Shown here piece by piece: positions 1 to 7,607 of a stretch of DNA of 7,607 nucleotides (the stretch's first letter is position 1; the number at the start of each line of letters is the position of its first letter). The translations under genes were made by a program, and so were the position numbers. A model generated the notes under the pieces. The model saw only the letters and a program-made list of their open reading frames with translations, was not told the DNA's origin and made no database searches. Origin of the DNA: Alphaproteobacteria bacterium (GTDB lineage: Bacteria; Pseudomonadota; Alphaproteobacteria; Rhodobacterales; Rhodobacteraceae); the NCBI GenBank assembly GCA_030424705.1, contig JAUHWJ010000072.1:1-7607 (forward strand), in the 5' to 3' direction.

Positions 1-1
1 G

Positions 2-781
2 ATCGGCGTGGAGCGCGCCAAACGCGAAGGGGTCGCGCTCGTCGCGCTCCGCCGCGCCGGGCATCTCGGGCGGATCGGGGAATGGGCGGAGCGGGCCACG
101 GCTTCGGGCCTCGCCTCGATTCATTTCGTCAATGTCGGGCGCTCCATGCTCGTCGCGCCCTTCGGCGCGGCGGAGCGGCGCTTTTCCACCAACCCGGTCT
201 GCATCGGGGTGCCAAACCCGGGCGGCGAGGATTTCCTGCTCGATTTCGCGACCGCGACGGCGGCGGAGGGGAAGATCCTCGTTGCGATGAAGGGCGGCAA
301 GGCGCCGCCCGCCGGCTCCCTGATCGACGGAGACGGGCGCCTTACGGAGGACCCGCGCGCGCTCTACGGCGAGACGGAGCCCGGCGCCGTCCCCGATCCG
401 CGGAAGGGGCCGGGGGCGCTGACCGCGATGGGCGCGCACAAGGGCTCTGGACTCGCGCTCGCCTGCGAATTGCTTGCCGGCGCGCTGACCGGCTCGGGAG
501 CCGCGGGGCCGGGGGATGGGCCCTATAACGGGATGCTCTCCATCTATATCGACCCGAACCGGCTCGATGACGGCTTCGGCTGGGGCGAGGCGACGGCGGA
601 TTACATCGCCTTCGTGAAGTCCGCCCGCCCAGCGGATCCGGCCTCGCCTGTCATGATCCCCGGCGACCCGGAGCGCAAGGCGCGCGCAAGGCGCCTCGCG
701 GAGGGCGTGCCCCTGCCGCGGGAGACCTGGGAGAGCCTCGTCGCGGCGGCGCGCTCGGTGGGGGCGCCGGAGGCGGCCTGA
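2..781 (+). CDS. Ldh family malate/L-lactate dehydrogenase-like oxidoreductase (5' partial)
   Basis: This is the C-terminal 259 residues of an Ldh_2-family NAD(P)-dependent 2-hydroxyacid dehydrogenase; the family is usually about 340-360 residues, so roughly 80-100 N-terminal residues lie beyond the left edge. The frame is open to base 2, and the GTG at 8 is probably internal because conserved family sequence begins at once. Visible family motifs (fragment numbering) are GHLGRIGEWAE at 20-30 with the likely catalytic His21, STNPVCIGVP at 62-71, LLDFATATAAEGKI at 79-92, the LTEDP stretch near 114-118, and GAHKGSGLALACELLAGALTG at about 144-164 (normally GxxKGxGL). The protein should be cytoplasmic and soluble. 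Members act on malate, lactate, ureidoglycolate, sulfolactate or cyclic imino acids, and nothing here decides between them. It runs in the same direction as gyrA but is separated from it by 142 bp. Family assignment is firm; substrate is unknown. Confidence 0.88.
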   Translation: MGVERAKREGVALVALRRAGHLGRIGEWAERATASGLASIHFVNVGRSMLVAPFGAAERRFSTNPVCIGVPNPGGEDFLLDFATATAAEGKILVAMKGGKAPPAGSLIDGDGRLTEDPRALYGETEPGAVPDPRKGPGALTAMGAHKGSGLALACELLAGALTGSGAAGPGDGPYNGMLSIYIDPNRLDDGFGWGEATADYIAFVKSARPADPASPVMIPGDPERKARARRLAEGVPLPRETWESLVAAARSVGAPEAA

Positions 782-789
782 GGCTCAGG

Positions 790-814
790 AGCGATAGACC
801 TGCCGCCGATCGCT
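790..814 (+). other. weak inverted repeat after the dehydrogenase gene
   Basis: AGCGAT (790-795) and ATCGCT (809-814) are a perfect 6-bp inverted repeat with a 13-nt loop, starting 8 nt after the dehydrogenase stop. No T-run follows, so this is at most a poor or Rho-assisted terminator. It may well be chance in such GC-rich sequence. Confidence 0.2.
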
Positions 815-854
815 GATTCGAGCGCGAGGACGACCAGCCTCTCTGCATCCCCTG

Positions 855-883
855 CGATGGACGCGCGCGCCCCCGCGTAATAT
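855..883 (+). promoter_or_regulatory. possible gyrA promoter (good -10, poor -35)
   Basis: The 142-bp gap before gyrA is GC-rich except for TAATAT at 878-883, a 5/6 match to the sigma-70 -10 box. It would place a transcription start near 890 and give a leader of about 34 nt. A 17-bp spacer puts CGATGG at 855-860 in the -35 position, which does not resemble TTGACA. The call rests on the -10 box and its position before a housekeeping gene. I see no small ORF with a credible ribosome site in this gap. Confidence 0.35.
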
Positions 884-923
884 ACCACTCGCACCCTTTC
901 GGCTGGCGAAGCAGGACATCCCC

Positions 924-3661
<2,738 letters not shown>

Positions 3662-3665
<4 letters not shown>

Positions 3666-4570
3666 GGGGGCGCGTGGCCGCGCTCCCGCCGGACGCTATG
3701 GTCTCCCGGCGTCGGGAGACGCAGCGCCGAACGCTCGTCGCGGCGCTCGCCTCTGCTCTCGCGCTCCTCGCTGCTTCGGCGGATGCCTTCACCGGCGTTG
3801 AGGAGCCCTTCTGGCCGGTCCGCCATGACCCGGCATCCCCCGCCGGCCTCTGCGCCCTCATCGCCGCCAATGCGGAGCGGCGCGGCCTGCCGAAGGACTA
3901 TTTCGCCCGCCTGATCTGGAAGGAGAGCCGGTTCGACGTCGAGGCCGTCTCCCCTGTCGGCGCGCAGGGGGTGGCGCAGTTCATGCCTTATACGGCGCGG
4001 GAGCGGGGGCTGGCCGATCCGTTCGACCCGGAACAGGCCATCTCCGCTTCCGCTGACTTCCTCGCCGACCTCCGCGCCGCCTTCGGCAACTGGGGCCTCG
4101 CCGCCGCCGCCTATAATGGCGGGCCGGACCGGGTGGCGCGCTGGCGGACCGGGCGGGGCGGTCTGCCGGCGGAGACACAGGACTATGTTCTCTCGATAAC
4201 CGGCCAGCCGGCGGCCTACTTCCTGCGCAAGGGAGCCGAGGTCGGCCCGCGCCCGCTCGGCTCCGGCCCGTTCGAGGCCGATTGCGCGAAGCTGCCCGTG
4301 ATGGAGACCCGCGCCGCGCCGCGGCCGGCTTGGGGCGTCGTTGTCGCCGGCGGGCGGAACGCAAGGGCGGCGCATATCGCCTTCGACCGGGCGCGCCGCG
4401 CGGCGCGCGGGGCGATCGACGCGGCGGAGATGACCGTGATCCGCGCGCCGCGGAAAAGCGCCGGCCCGCGCTATCTGGCTATCCTCGGGGCCGAGACGCG
4501 GGCCGAGGCGCAGAAGCTCTGCCTCCGCATCCGCCGCGCAGGCGCGACCTGCATGATCCGAAAAACCTGA
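3662..4570 (+). CDS. secreted SLT-family lytic transglycosylase with SPOR-like C-terminus
   Basis: This 302-residue protein should cleave the MurNAc-GlcNAc bond of peptidoglycan, forming 1,6-anhydroMurNAc, in the periplasm. A signal peptide with hydrophobic core [19 protein letters not shown] ends near A42/F43. The SLT domain covers about 60-200: the catalytic Glu88 is in IWKESRF, followed by [13 protein letters not shown] at 100-112 and AYNGGP at 150-155. Residues of about 225-302 (WGVVVAGG through [24 protein letters not shown] in pieces) resemble a SPOR domain that would bind denuded septal glycan. Cysteines at 64, 208, 287 and 297 could form two disulfides; this is inference. The GTG start is chosen for its AGGAGG and GTGA overlap with gyrA, and implies translational coupling. 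ATG 3698 would give a more typical 30-residue signal peptide and cannot be excluded. The gene converges on a small minus-strand gene 10 nt away. Confidence 0.92.
3701..3720 (+). repeat. perfect 8-bp hairpin at the start of the transglycosylase gene
   Basis: GTCTCCCG (3701-3708) and CGGGAGAC (3713-3720) pair perfectly around the tetraloop GCGT. The hairpin begins directly after the alternative ATG at 3698-3700 and lies in the signal-peptide n-region coding sequence. No T-run follows, so it is not a classical terminator of gyrA. It would hinder initiation at ATG 3698 and might attenuate or protect the message between gyrA and the downstream gene. Confidence 0.7.
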
Positions 4571-4585
4571 CCTGTCGGGTTCAGG
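4561..4585 (-). terminator. intrinsic terminator of the small minus-strand gene
   Basis: Bases 4566-4585 (CCTGACCTGTCGGGTTCAGG on the plus strand) fold into a stem of 5 bp, a one-base bulge (T4580) and 2 more bp, with loop TGTCG. On the plus strand A5 (4561-4565) precedes it, so on the minus strand the stem is followed by five U residues: the layout of a Rho-independent terminator for leftward transcription. On the plus strand nothing T-rich follows. The transglycosylase TGA (4568-4570) pairs base for base with the TCA (4581-4583) that is the stop of the minus-strand gene. The stem is modest, so efficiency is uncertain. Confidence 0.6.
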
Positions 4586-4739
4586 CGCCGGGGAGTATGC
4601 GGGAAAGGAGGAAGGCGGCGCCGCCCTCGCGCGCCAGACGCTCCGCCTCAGGCCCGCCCGTGAAGGCGCTCCAAAGCGCGCTCGCCGCAGCGGCGGCGCA
4701 GAAGAGCGCGATCAATGTCAGGCCAGCTTTGCCTCTCAT
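4581..4739 (-). CDS. small hypothetical single-pass membrane protein, 52 aa
   Basis: A 52-codon gene runs leftward from ATG (4739-4737) to TGA (4583-4581). The product begins [13 protein letters not shown], continues as an Ala-rich hydrophobic stretch to about residue 26 (one membrane span or uncleaved signal anchor; Cys14 inside it), and ends in a charged then hydrophobic segment ([18 protein letters not shown]) that could form an amphipathic helix. Support for a real gene: AGGGGG on the minus strand (plus 4746-4751) lies 6 nt from the start, positive residues precede the span, and an intrinsic terminator with U5 begins at its stop codon. It sits tail to tail with the transglycosylase (10 nt) and head to head with trmFO (130 bp). 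I do not recognise a family and assign no function. No clear promoter is visible in the divergent gap. Confidence 0.6.
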   Translation of the reverse strand: MRGKAGLTLIALFCAAAAASALWSAFTGGPEAERLAREGGAAFLLSRILPGA

Positions 4740-4802
4740 CCGGTTCCCCCTTGTTCGTCAGACGCCTTGCCCCGGCAATGCGGCGGCCTCATGGCGCGAC
4801 GG

Positions 4803-4818
4803 CGCCCTCGCGCGGGCG
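4803..4818 (+). other. small GC hairpin in the trmFO leader region
   Basis: CGCCC (4803-4807) and GGGCG (4814-4818) form a 5-bp stem with a 6-nt loop, between the two divergent genes. A second short inverted repeat, TTGCC-CC-GGCAA, lies at 4767-4778. The 130-bp gap 4740-4869 otherwise shows no convincing -35/-10 pair on either strand. Either repeat might be an operator or chance. Confidence 0.2.
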
Positions 4819-4857
4819 ACGCGGGGAGGCTACATGTCGCCCCGCGAAGAGAGCGTT

Positions 4858-4864
4858 AAGGAGG
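4858..4864 (+). promoter_or_regulatory. Shine-Dalgarno AAGGAGG fixing the trmFO start
   Basis: AAGGAGG ends 5 nt before ATG 4870. The in-frame ATG at 4834 also has a GGGGAGG 4 nt upstream, but would add 12 residues before the FAD-binding [10 protein letters not shown], which in TrmFO lies close to the N-terminus. ATG 4870 is therefore preferred. Confidence 0.75.
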
Positions 4865-4869
4865 GCGGC

Positions 4870-6222
4870 ATGGAGCCGATCCACATCATCGGCGGCGGCA
4901 TGGCGGGCTCGGAGGCCGCCTGGGCGGCGGCGGCGGCGGGCGTGCCCGTCATCCTGCACGAGATGCGCCCCCTCCGCGGGACCGAGGCGCACCGGACGGA
5001 GGGGCTGGCGGAACTCGTCTGCTCCAATTCCTTCCGCTCGGATGACGACGAATCGAACGCCGTCGGCCTCTTGCACTGGGAGATGCGTGCGGCGGGCTCG
5101 CTCGTCATGGCCGCGGCCGCGAGCGCGAAGCTGCCCGCCGGCGGCGCGCTGGCTGTGGACAGGGGCCGGTTCTCCGCCGAGGTGACGGCGCGGATCGAGG
5201 CGAACCCTATGATTCGGGTCGAGCGCGGCGAGGTCGCCGGCCTGCCGCCCGAGGAATGGTCTTCCGTCATCGTCGCCACCGGCCCGCTCACCTCGCCCGC
5301 GCTTGCGAAGGCGATCCGCTCGCTGACGGGCGAGGAAAGCCTCGCCTTCTTCGACGCCATCGCGCCGATCGTCTACGCTGATAGCGTGAATATGGAGAAG
5401 GCCTGGTTCCAGTCCCGCTACGACAAGGGGGAGAGCGAGGCCGAGCGGACAGCCTATCTCAACTGCCCGATGAACCGGGAGGAATATGACCGCTTCATCG
5501 ACGCCCTCCTCGCCGCGCCAGTCTCCGAGTTTCGCGAGTGGGAGAAGGACACGCCCTATTTCGAGGGATGCCTGCCCATCGAGGTGATGGCGGCGCGGGG
5601 GCGGGAGACGCTGAGACACGGTCCGATGAAGCCCGTGGGACTCACCAACCCGCACGCACCGGGTGAGAAGCCCCATGCGGTCGTCCAGCTTCGGCGGGAC
5701 AATGCGCTCGGTACGCTCTTCAACATCGTCGGTTTCCAGACAAAGATGAAGTATGCAGCGCAAGCCGATGCGCTGGCGCTTATTCCTGGGTTGGAGGAGG
5801 CGCGCTTCGCCCGGCTTGGAGGCATCCACCGGAACACCTTCCTGAACTCGCCGCGTGTGCTCGACGGCGAGATGCGGCTCCGCGCCGCGCCGCGGCTGCG
5901 CTTCGCAGGGCAGATCACCGGCGTCGAAGGCTATGTCGAAAGCGCGGCGATGGGCGGACTCGCCGGTCGGCTCGCGGCTGCCGAGCGGCTGGGCCGGACC
6001 CTCCCGCCGCCGCCGCCCGAAACGGCGCACGGAGCGCTCCTCGCCCATATCACCGGCGGGGCGGAGGCGGAGACGTTCCAGCCGATGAACGTGAATTTCG
6101 GCCTCTTCCCGCCGCCCGAGACTGCGCCCGGCGGGCGGCGCGGCAAGGCGAGCCGGAAAACCCTTTACACCTCAAGGGCGAAAGAGGCCTTCATGCGGTG
6201 GAATTGTGTCTTTCCGAATTGA
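4870..6222 (+). CDS. trmFO: methylenetetrahydrofolate--tRNA-(uracil-5-)-methyltransferase TrmFO
   Basis: This 450-residue FAD enzyme makes 5-methyluridine at tRNA position 54 (T loop), taking the methylene carbon from 5,10-methylene-THF and reducing power from NAD(P)H via FAD; it acts in the cytoplasm. Visible evidence: the N-terminal dinucleotide-binding motif [15 protein letters not shown] (4-18), HEMRP (30-34), [11 protein letters not shown] (49-59) with Cys51, [18 protein letters not shown] (171-188), AYLNCPM (195-201), YFEGCLPIE (230-238) with Cys234, the GFQTKMKY stretch near 288-295, and [16 protein letters not shown] (351-366). Cys51 and Cys234 correspond to the two functional cysteines (C53 and nucleophile C226) of the B. 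subtilis enzyme. [13 protein letters not shown] (403-415) is the usual C-terminal signature, and the length is normal. The tail ends MRWNCVFPN, slightly longer than homologues I recall. It is divergent from the 52-aa gene, and its stop overlaps a promoter for the next gene. Confidence 0.97.
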   Translation: MEPIHIIGGGMAGSEAAWAAAAAGVPVILHEMRPLRGTEAHRTEGLAELVCSNSFRSDDDESNAVGLLHWEMRAAGSLVMAAAASAKLPAGGALAVDRGRFSAEVTARIEANPMIRVERGEVAGLPPEEWSSVIVATGPLTSPALAKAIRSLTGEESLAFFDAIAPIVYADSVNMEKAWFQSRYDKGESEAERTAYLNCPMNREEYDRFIDALLAAPVSEFREWEKDTPYFEGCLPIEVMAARGRETLRHGPMKPVGLTNPHAPGEKPHAVVQLRRDNALGTLFNIVGFQTKMKYAAQADALALIPGLEEARFARLGGIHRNTFLNSPRVLDGEMRLRAAPRLRFAGQITGVEGYVESAAMGGLAGRLAAAERLGRTLPPPPPETAHGALLAHITGGAEAETFQPMNVNFGLFPPPETAPGGRRGKASRKTLYTSRAKEAFMRWNCVFPN

Positions 6223-6247
6223 CAGCGCGAAGCCGCGGGGAGATGAT
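6219..6247 (+). promoter_or_regulatory. likely sigma-70-type promoter for the SAM methyltransferase
   Basis: A perfect TTGACA (6219-6224) overlaps the trmFO stop TGA (6220-6222). After a 17-bp spacer comes GATGAT (6242-6247), a 4/6 match to TATAAT. Transcription would start near 6254 and leave a leader of about 18 nt before ATG 6272. This start is downstream of the GTG at 6206, which argues against that longer reading frame. Confidence 0.5.
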
Positions 6248-6271
6248 TCCTTGGGGGCGTTCGGGGGTGTG

Positions 6272-6886
6272 ATGGTCAAGAAGTTTCTTGACGATGCGTA
6301 CAAGCATGGACCCGGCCTGGAAGCGGAGCGCTTCTACGATGCCTGGGCCGATTCCTACGACGAGGAACTGGCCGAAAACGGTTACGTGACCCCGCGGCGC
6401 TGTGCGCTCGCGCTCGCCGCCGCGACCGAGGAGCGCGGTCGCCCTTTACTCGACCTCGGCTGCGGAACCGGCCTTTCGGGCGTCGCGCTCCGGGCGGAAG
6501 GCTTTACCGTGATTGACGGTTGGGATCCTTCCGCCGAGATGATCCGCAGGGCCGAAGCGCGAGACGCCTATCGCGTGCTCCGGCAGATCGAGCCAGATGG
6601 GCCGCTGACCGCGCCGGCCGGCGCCTATGCCGCGATTGTCGCCGTCGGCGTCCTGGCGCCCGGCCTGGCGCCGCCTGAAGCGCTCGACCAGTGCCTGCGT
6701 CTGCTCGCGCCTGGCGGGTTGATGTGCTTCTCGTTCAATGACTTCACCATAGCCGACGGGGCCCACGAGGCCCGGCTCAAGGCGCTTGAGGAGGCGGGCA
6801 AGCTCGAACTCGTTAGCCGAGAGTATGGCGACCACATCCGTTCGCGCGGTATGGGCGCAGACGTGATCGTGATCCGCAAGACGTGA
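6272..6886 (+). CDS. class I SAM-dependent methyltransferase, substrate unknown
   Basis: This 204-residue Rossmann-fold methyltransferase is probably cytoplasmic. Motif I is LLDLGCGTGLSG (59-70), the acidic residue binding the SAM ribose is D85 in IDGWDPSAEM (81-90), motif IV-like AIVAVGVLAPG is at 121-131, and a post-IV segment LLAPGGLMCFSFND is at 144-157. The N-terminal YDAWADSYDEELAENGYVTP (22-41) is typical of a family common in Rhodobacterales that is often labelled 'DNA methyltransferase', though there is no target-recognition domain; small molecules or quinones are as likely. ATG 6272 is chosen because FLDDAY aligns with the start of homologues I recall. GTG 6269 directly before it, with GGGGG at 6263-6267, is nearly equivalent, and GTG 6206 overlaps trmFO and precedes the promoter. 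The gene is 49 bp after trmFO and converges on the DUF1295 gene 16 nt away. Confidence 0.88.
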   Translation: MVKKFLDDAYKHGPGLEAERFYDAWADSYDEELAENGYVTPRRCALALAAATEERGRPLLDLGCGTGLSGVALRAEGFTVIDGWDPSAEMIRRAEARDAYRVLRQIEPDGPLTAPAGAYAAIVAVGVLAPGLAPPEALDQCLRLLAPGGLMCFSFNDFTIADGAHEARLKALEEAGKLELVSREYGDHIRSRGMGADVIVIRKT

Positions 6887-6905
6887 CGGCCGCGCGCGGT
6901 CGTCA
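6884..6905. terminator. palindromic hairpin spanning both convergent stop codons
   Basis: A 22-bp near-perfect palindrome runs from the first base of the methyltransferase TGA (6884) to the last base of the TCA that is the DUF1295 stop (6905). It folds into a 9-bp stem (TGACGGCCG with CGGTCGTCA, one G-T wobble) and a CGCG tetraloop. The two stops form the base of the stem. Neither side has a run of T (only TT on the plus side), so it is best read as a bidirectional 3'-end structure or a weak or Rho-assisted terminator. Confidence 0.55.
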
Positions 6906-7607
6906 TTCCGCAGGCATTCTCGTTTTCCTGCGGAGATCCGGCAAGAAGGCGGGCGTTCGCGCCGACCATTCGGCGTAGCCGGGTTTAGAACGGCGGAGAT
7001 GATCCCCGGTCATCGCGGCACCGGATACCTTGGCGAGCAGGAATGTCAGCAGGATCGGGGAGAGCACAGCCCACCATGCGCCCGCTTCCGCCGCGATGAG
7101 CCATATCCCCCACCAGAAGGCGATCTCTCCGGCATAGTTCGGATGGCGCACATGTGCGCGCAACCCTGTCGTCAGCAGGGCGCCGGGCTTCGCCGTCGCC
7201 TTGAACCGGTCGAGCTCCCGGTCCGCCTGCGTTTCGACCGCGAGGCCGAGGAGCGCGAGGCCCGCGCCGGCTATACCGAGCGGGCCGAGCGACGCCGGCG
7301 CGGCGATCAGGCCGGCGAGAGGCGCGAGGGCGACAAGAAACTGAAGCACGCCCTGAAGAACAAAGACGATGAAGAGGCTTTTCCACCAGAAGGCGAGCCC
7401 CCAGCTCTTCCTGATGTCGCGATAGCGCGCATCTTCCTCCCCTTCCGCCAGTCGTCGGCGCATGAGGACGAAACCGAGGCGAAGCGACCAGGCCCCAACT
7501 AGCGTGAGGAGAAGCACCGCGCGCGCATGATCCGGAGCGCCAGAAAGCGACCAGACGAGCGCCAGACCCGCGAGGAAGCCGGGACCCCACCACGCGTCCA
7601 CCACGCT
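6903..7607 (-). CDS. DUF1295 integral membrane protein, steroid reductase/ICMT-like (5' partial)
   Basis: These are the C-terminal 234 residues of a polytopic inner-membrane protein of the DUF1295 family, related to steroid 5-alpha-reductases and isoprenylcysteine methyltransferases. The frame is open to the right edge (S-V-V-D-A-W-W-G-P-G-F), matching the family 'SxVDxxWGxGF' motif that follows the first membrane span, so perhaps 25-60 N-terminal residues are missing and the GTG codons at the edge are internal. About five hydrophobic segments are visible (near residues 9-23, 30-49, 72-102, 108-125 and 162-192). The conserved RHPNYAGE is at 154-161 and the terminal SKPGYAEWSARTPAFLP at 207-223 matches the family GYxxYxxxTxxFxP. 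Members are usually annotated as hypothetical or as putative NADPH-dependent reductases; substrate is unknown. It converges on the methyltransferase. Confidence 0.9.
   Translation of the reverse strand, partial: SVVDAWWGPGFLAGLALVWSLSGAPDHARAVLLLTLVGAWSLRLGFVLMRRRLAEGEEDARYRDIRKSWGLAFWWKSLFIVFVLQGVLQFLVALAPLAGLIAAPASLGPLGIAGAGLALLGLAVETQADRELDRFKATAKPGALLTTGLRAHVRHPNYAGEIAFWWGIWLIAAEAGAWWAVLSPILLTFLLAKVSGAAMTGDHLRRSKPGYAEWSARTPAFLPDLRRKTRMPAE

Noticed and set aside
3695..3712. Twin-arginine (Tat) signal in the transglycosylase (SRRRETQRR)
   Set aside because: It has SRR but lacks the following hydrophobic F-L residues of SRRxFLK; an ordinary Sec signal peptide explains the region.
4791..4859. 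22-codon upstream ORF before trmFO whose TAA overlaps the trmFO Shine-Dalgarno
   Set aside because: The overlap is attractive for translational control, but the ORF has no credible ribosome site (GGCGGCC upstream only) and encodes an Arg-rich string typical of random GC-rich sequence.
4282..4869. Long upstream extension of the trmFO frame
   Set aside because: It overlaps the transglycosylase and the small minus-strand gene; TrmFO homologues begin just before the FAD-binding GGGxAGSE motif, and a strong SD precedes ATG 4870.
4789..6048. 419-codon open frame on the minus strand opposite trmFO
   Set aside because: Same codon-aligned antisense effect; Arg-rich, low-complexity product with no recognisable domain.
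6206..6271. GTG at 6206 as methyltransferase start, overlapping trmFO
   Set aside because: It adds 22 residues without family similarity and lies upstream of the likely promoter's transcription start near 6254.

Overview
The window is a GC-rich (roughly 70% G+C by eye) bacterial chromosomal segment with tightly packed, ordinary housekeeping genes. Protein-level features point to an Alphaproteobacterium, most likely near the Rhodobacterales. The evidence is the GyrA N-terminal region, the acidic insert with a '[11 protein letters not shown]' stretch in the GyrA C-terminal domain, a lytic transglycosylase with a SPOR-like tail, a folate-dependent TrmFO, and a short SAM methyltransferase that resembles proteins I recall from that order. 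Leucine is written mostly as CTC/CTG, and TTA, CTA and TCA codons are nearly absent. The lineage call is inference from remembered homologues, not from a search.

Layout, left to right. (1) The 3' part of a malate/L-lactate dehydrogenase-family (Ldh_2) oxidoreductase is cut by the left edge. (2) A 142-bp gap carries a possible promoter. (3) gyrA starts at a TTG codon and is complete. (4) A secreted SLT-type lytic transglycosylase follows, whose likely GTG start overlaps the gyrA stop as GTGA behind a perfect AGGAGG. (5) A short minus-strand gene for a 52-residue membrane peptide converges on the transglycosylase; it has its own Shine-Dalgarno and an intrinsic terminator. (6) trmFO is divergent from that small gene. 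(7) A small class I SAM methyltransferase follows, apparently with its own promoter, whose TTGACA box overlaps the trmFO stop. (8) A convergent DUF1295 membrane protein (steroid 5-alpha-reductase/ICMT-like) is cut by the right edge.

The genes do not form one pathway. gyrA and the transglycosylase look translationally coupled, which ties a DNA topology enzyme to a cell-wall enzyme. TrmFO modifies tRNA. The methyltransferase and DUF1295 protein have no assignable substrates. I see no mobile element, CRISPR array, tRNA, rRNA or defence system, and no clear novel multi-gene system. The most interesting items are small: the unlisted 52-codon gene, and the two convergent junctions at which the opposing stop codons pair with each other inside a hairpin. 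One of these hairpins has a U-tract on one side and reads as a proper intrinsic terminator.
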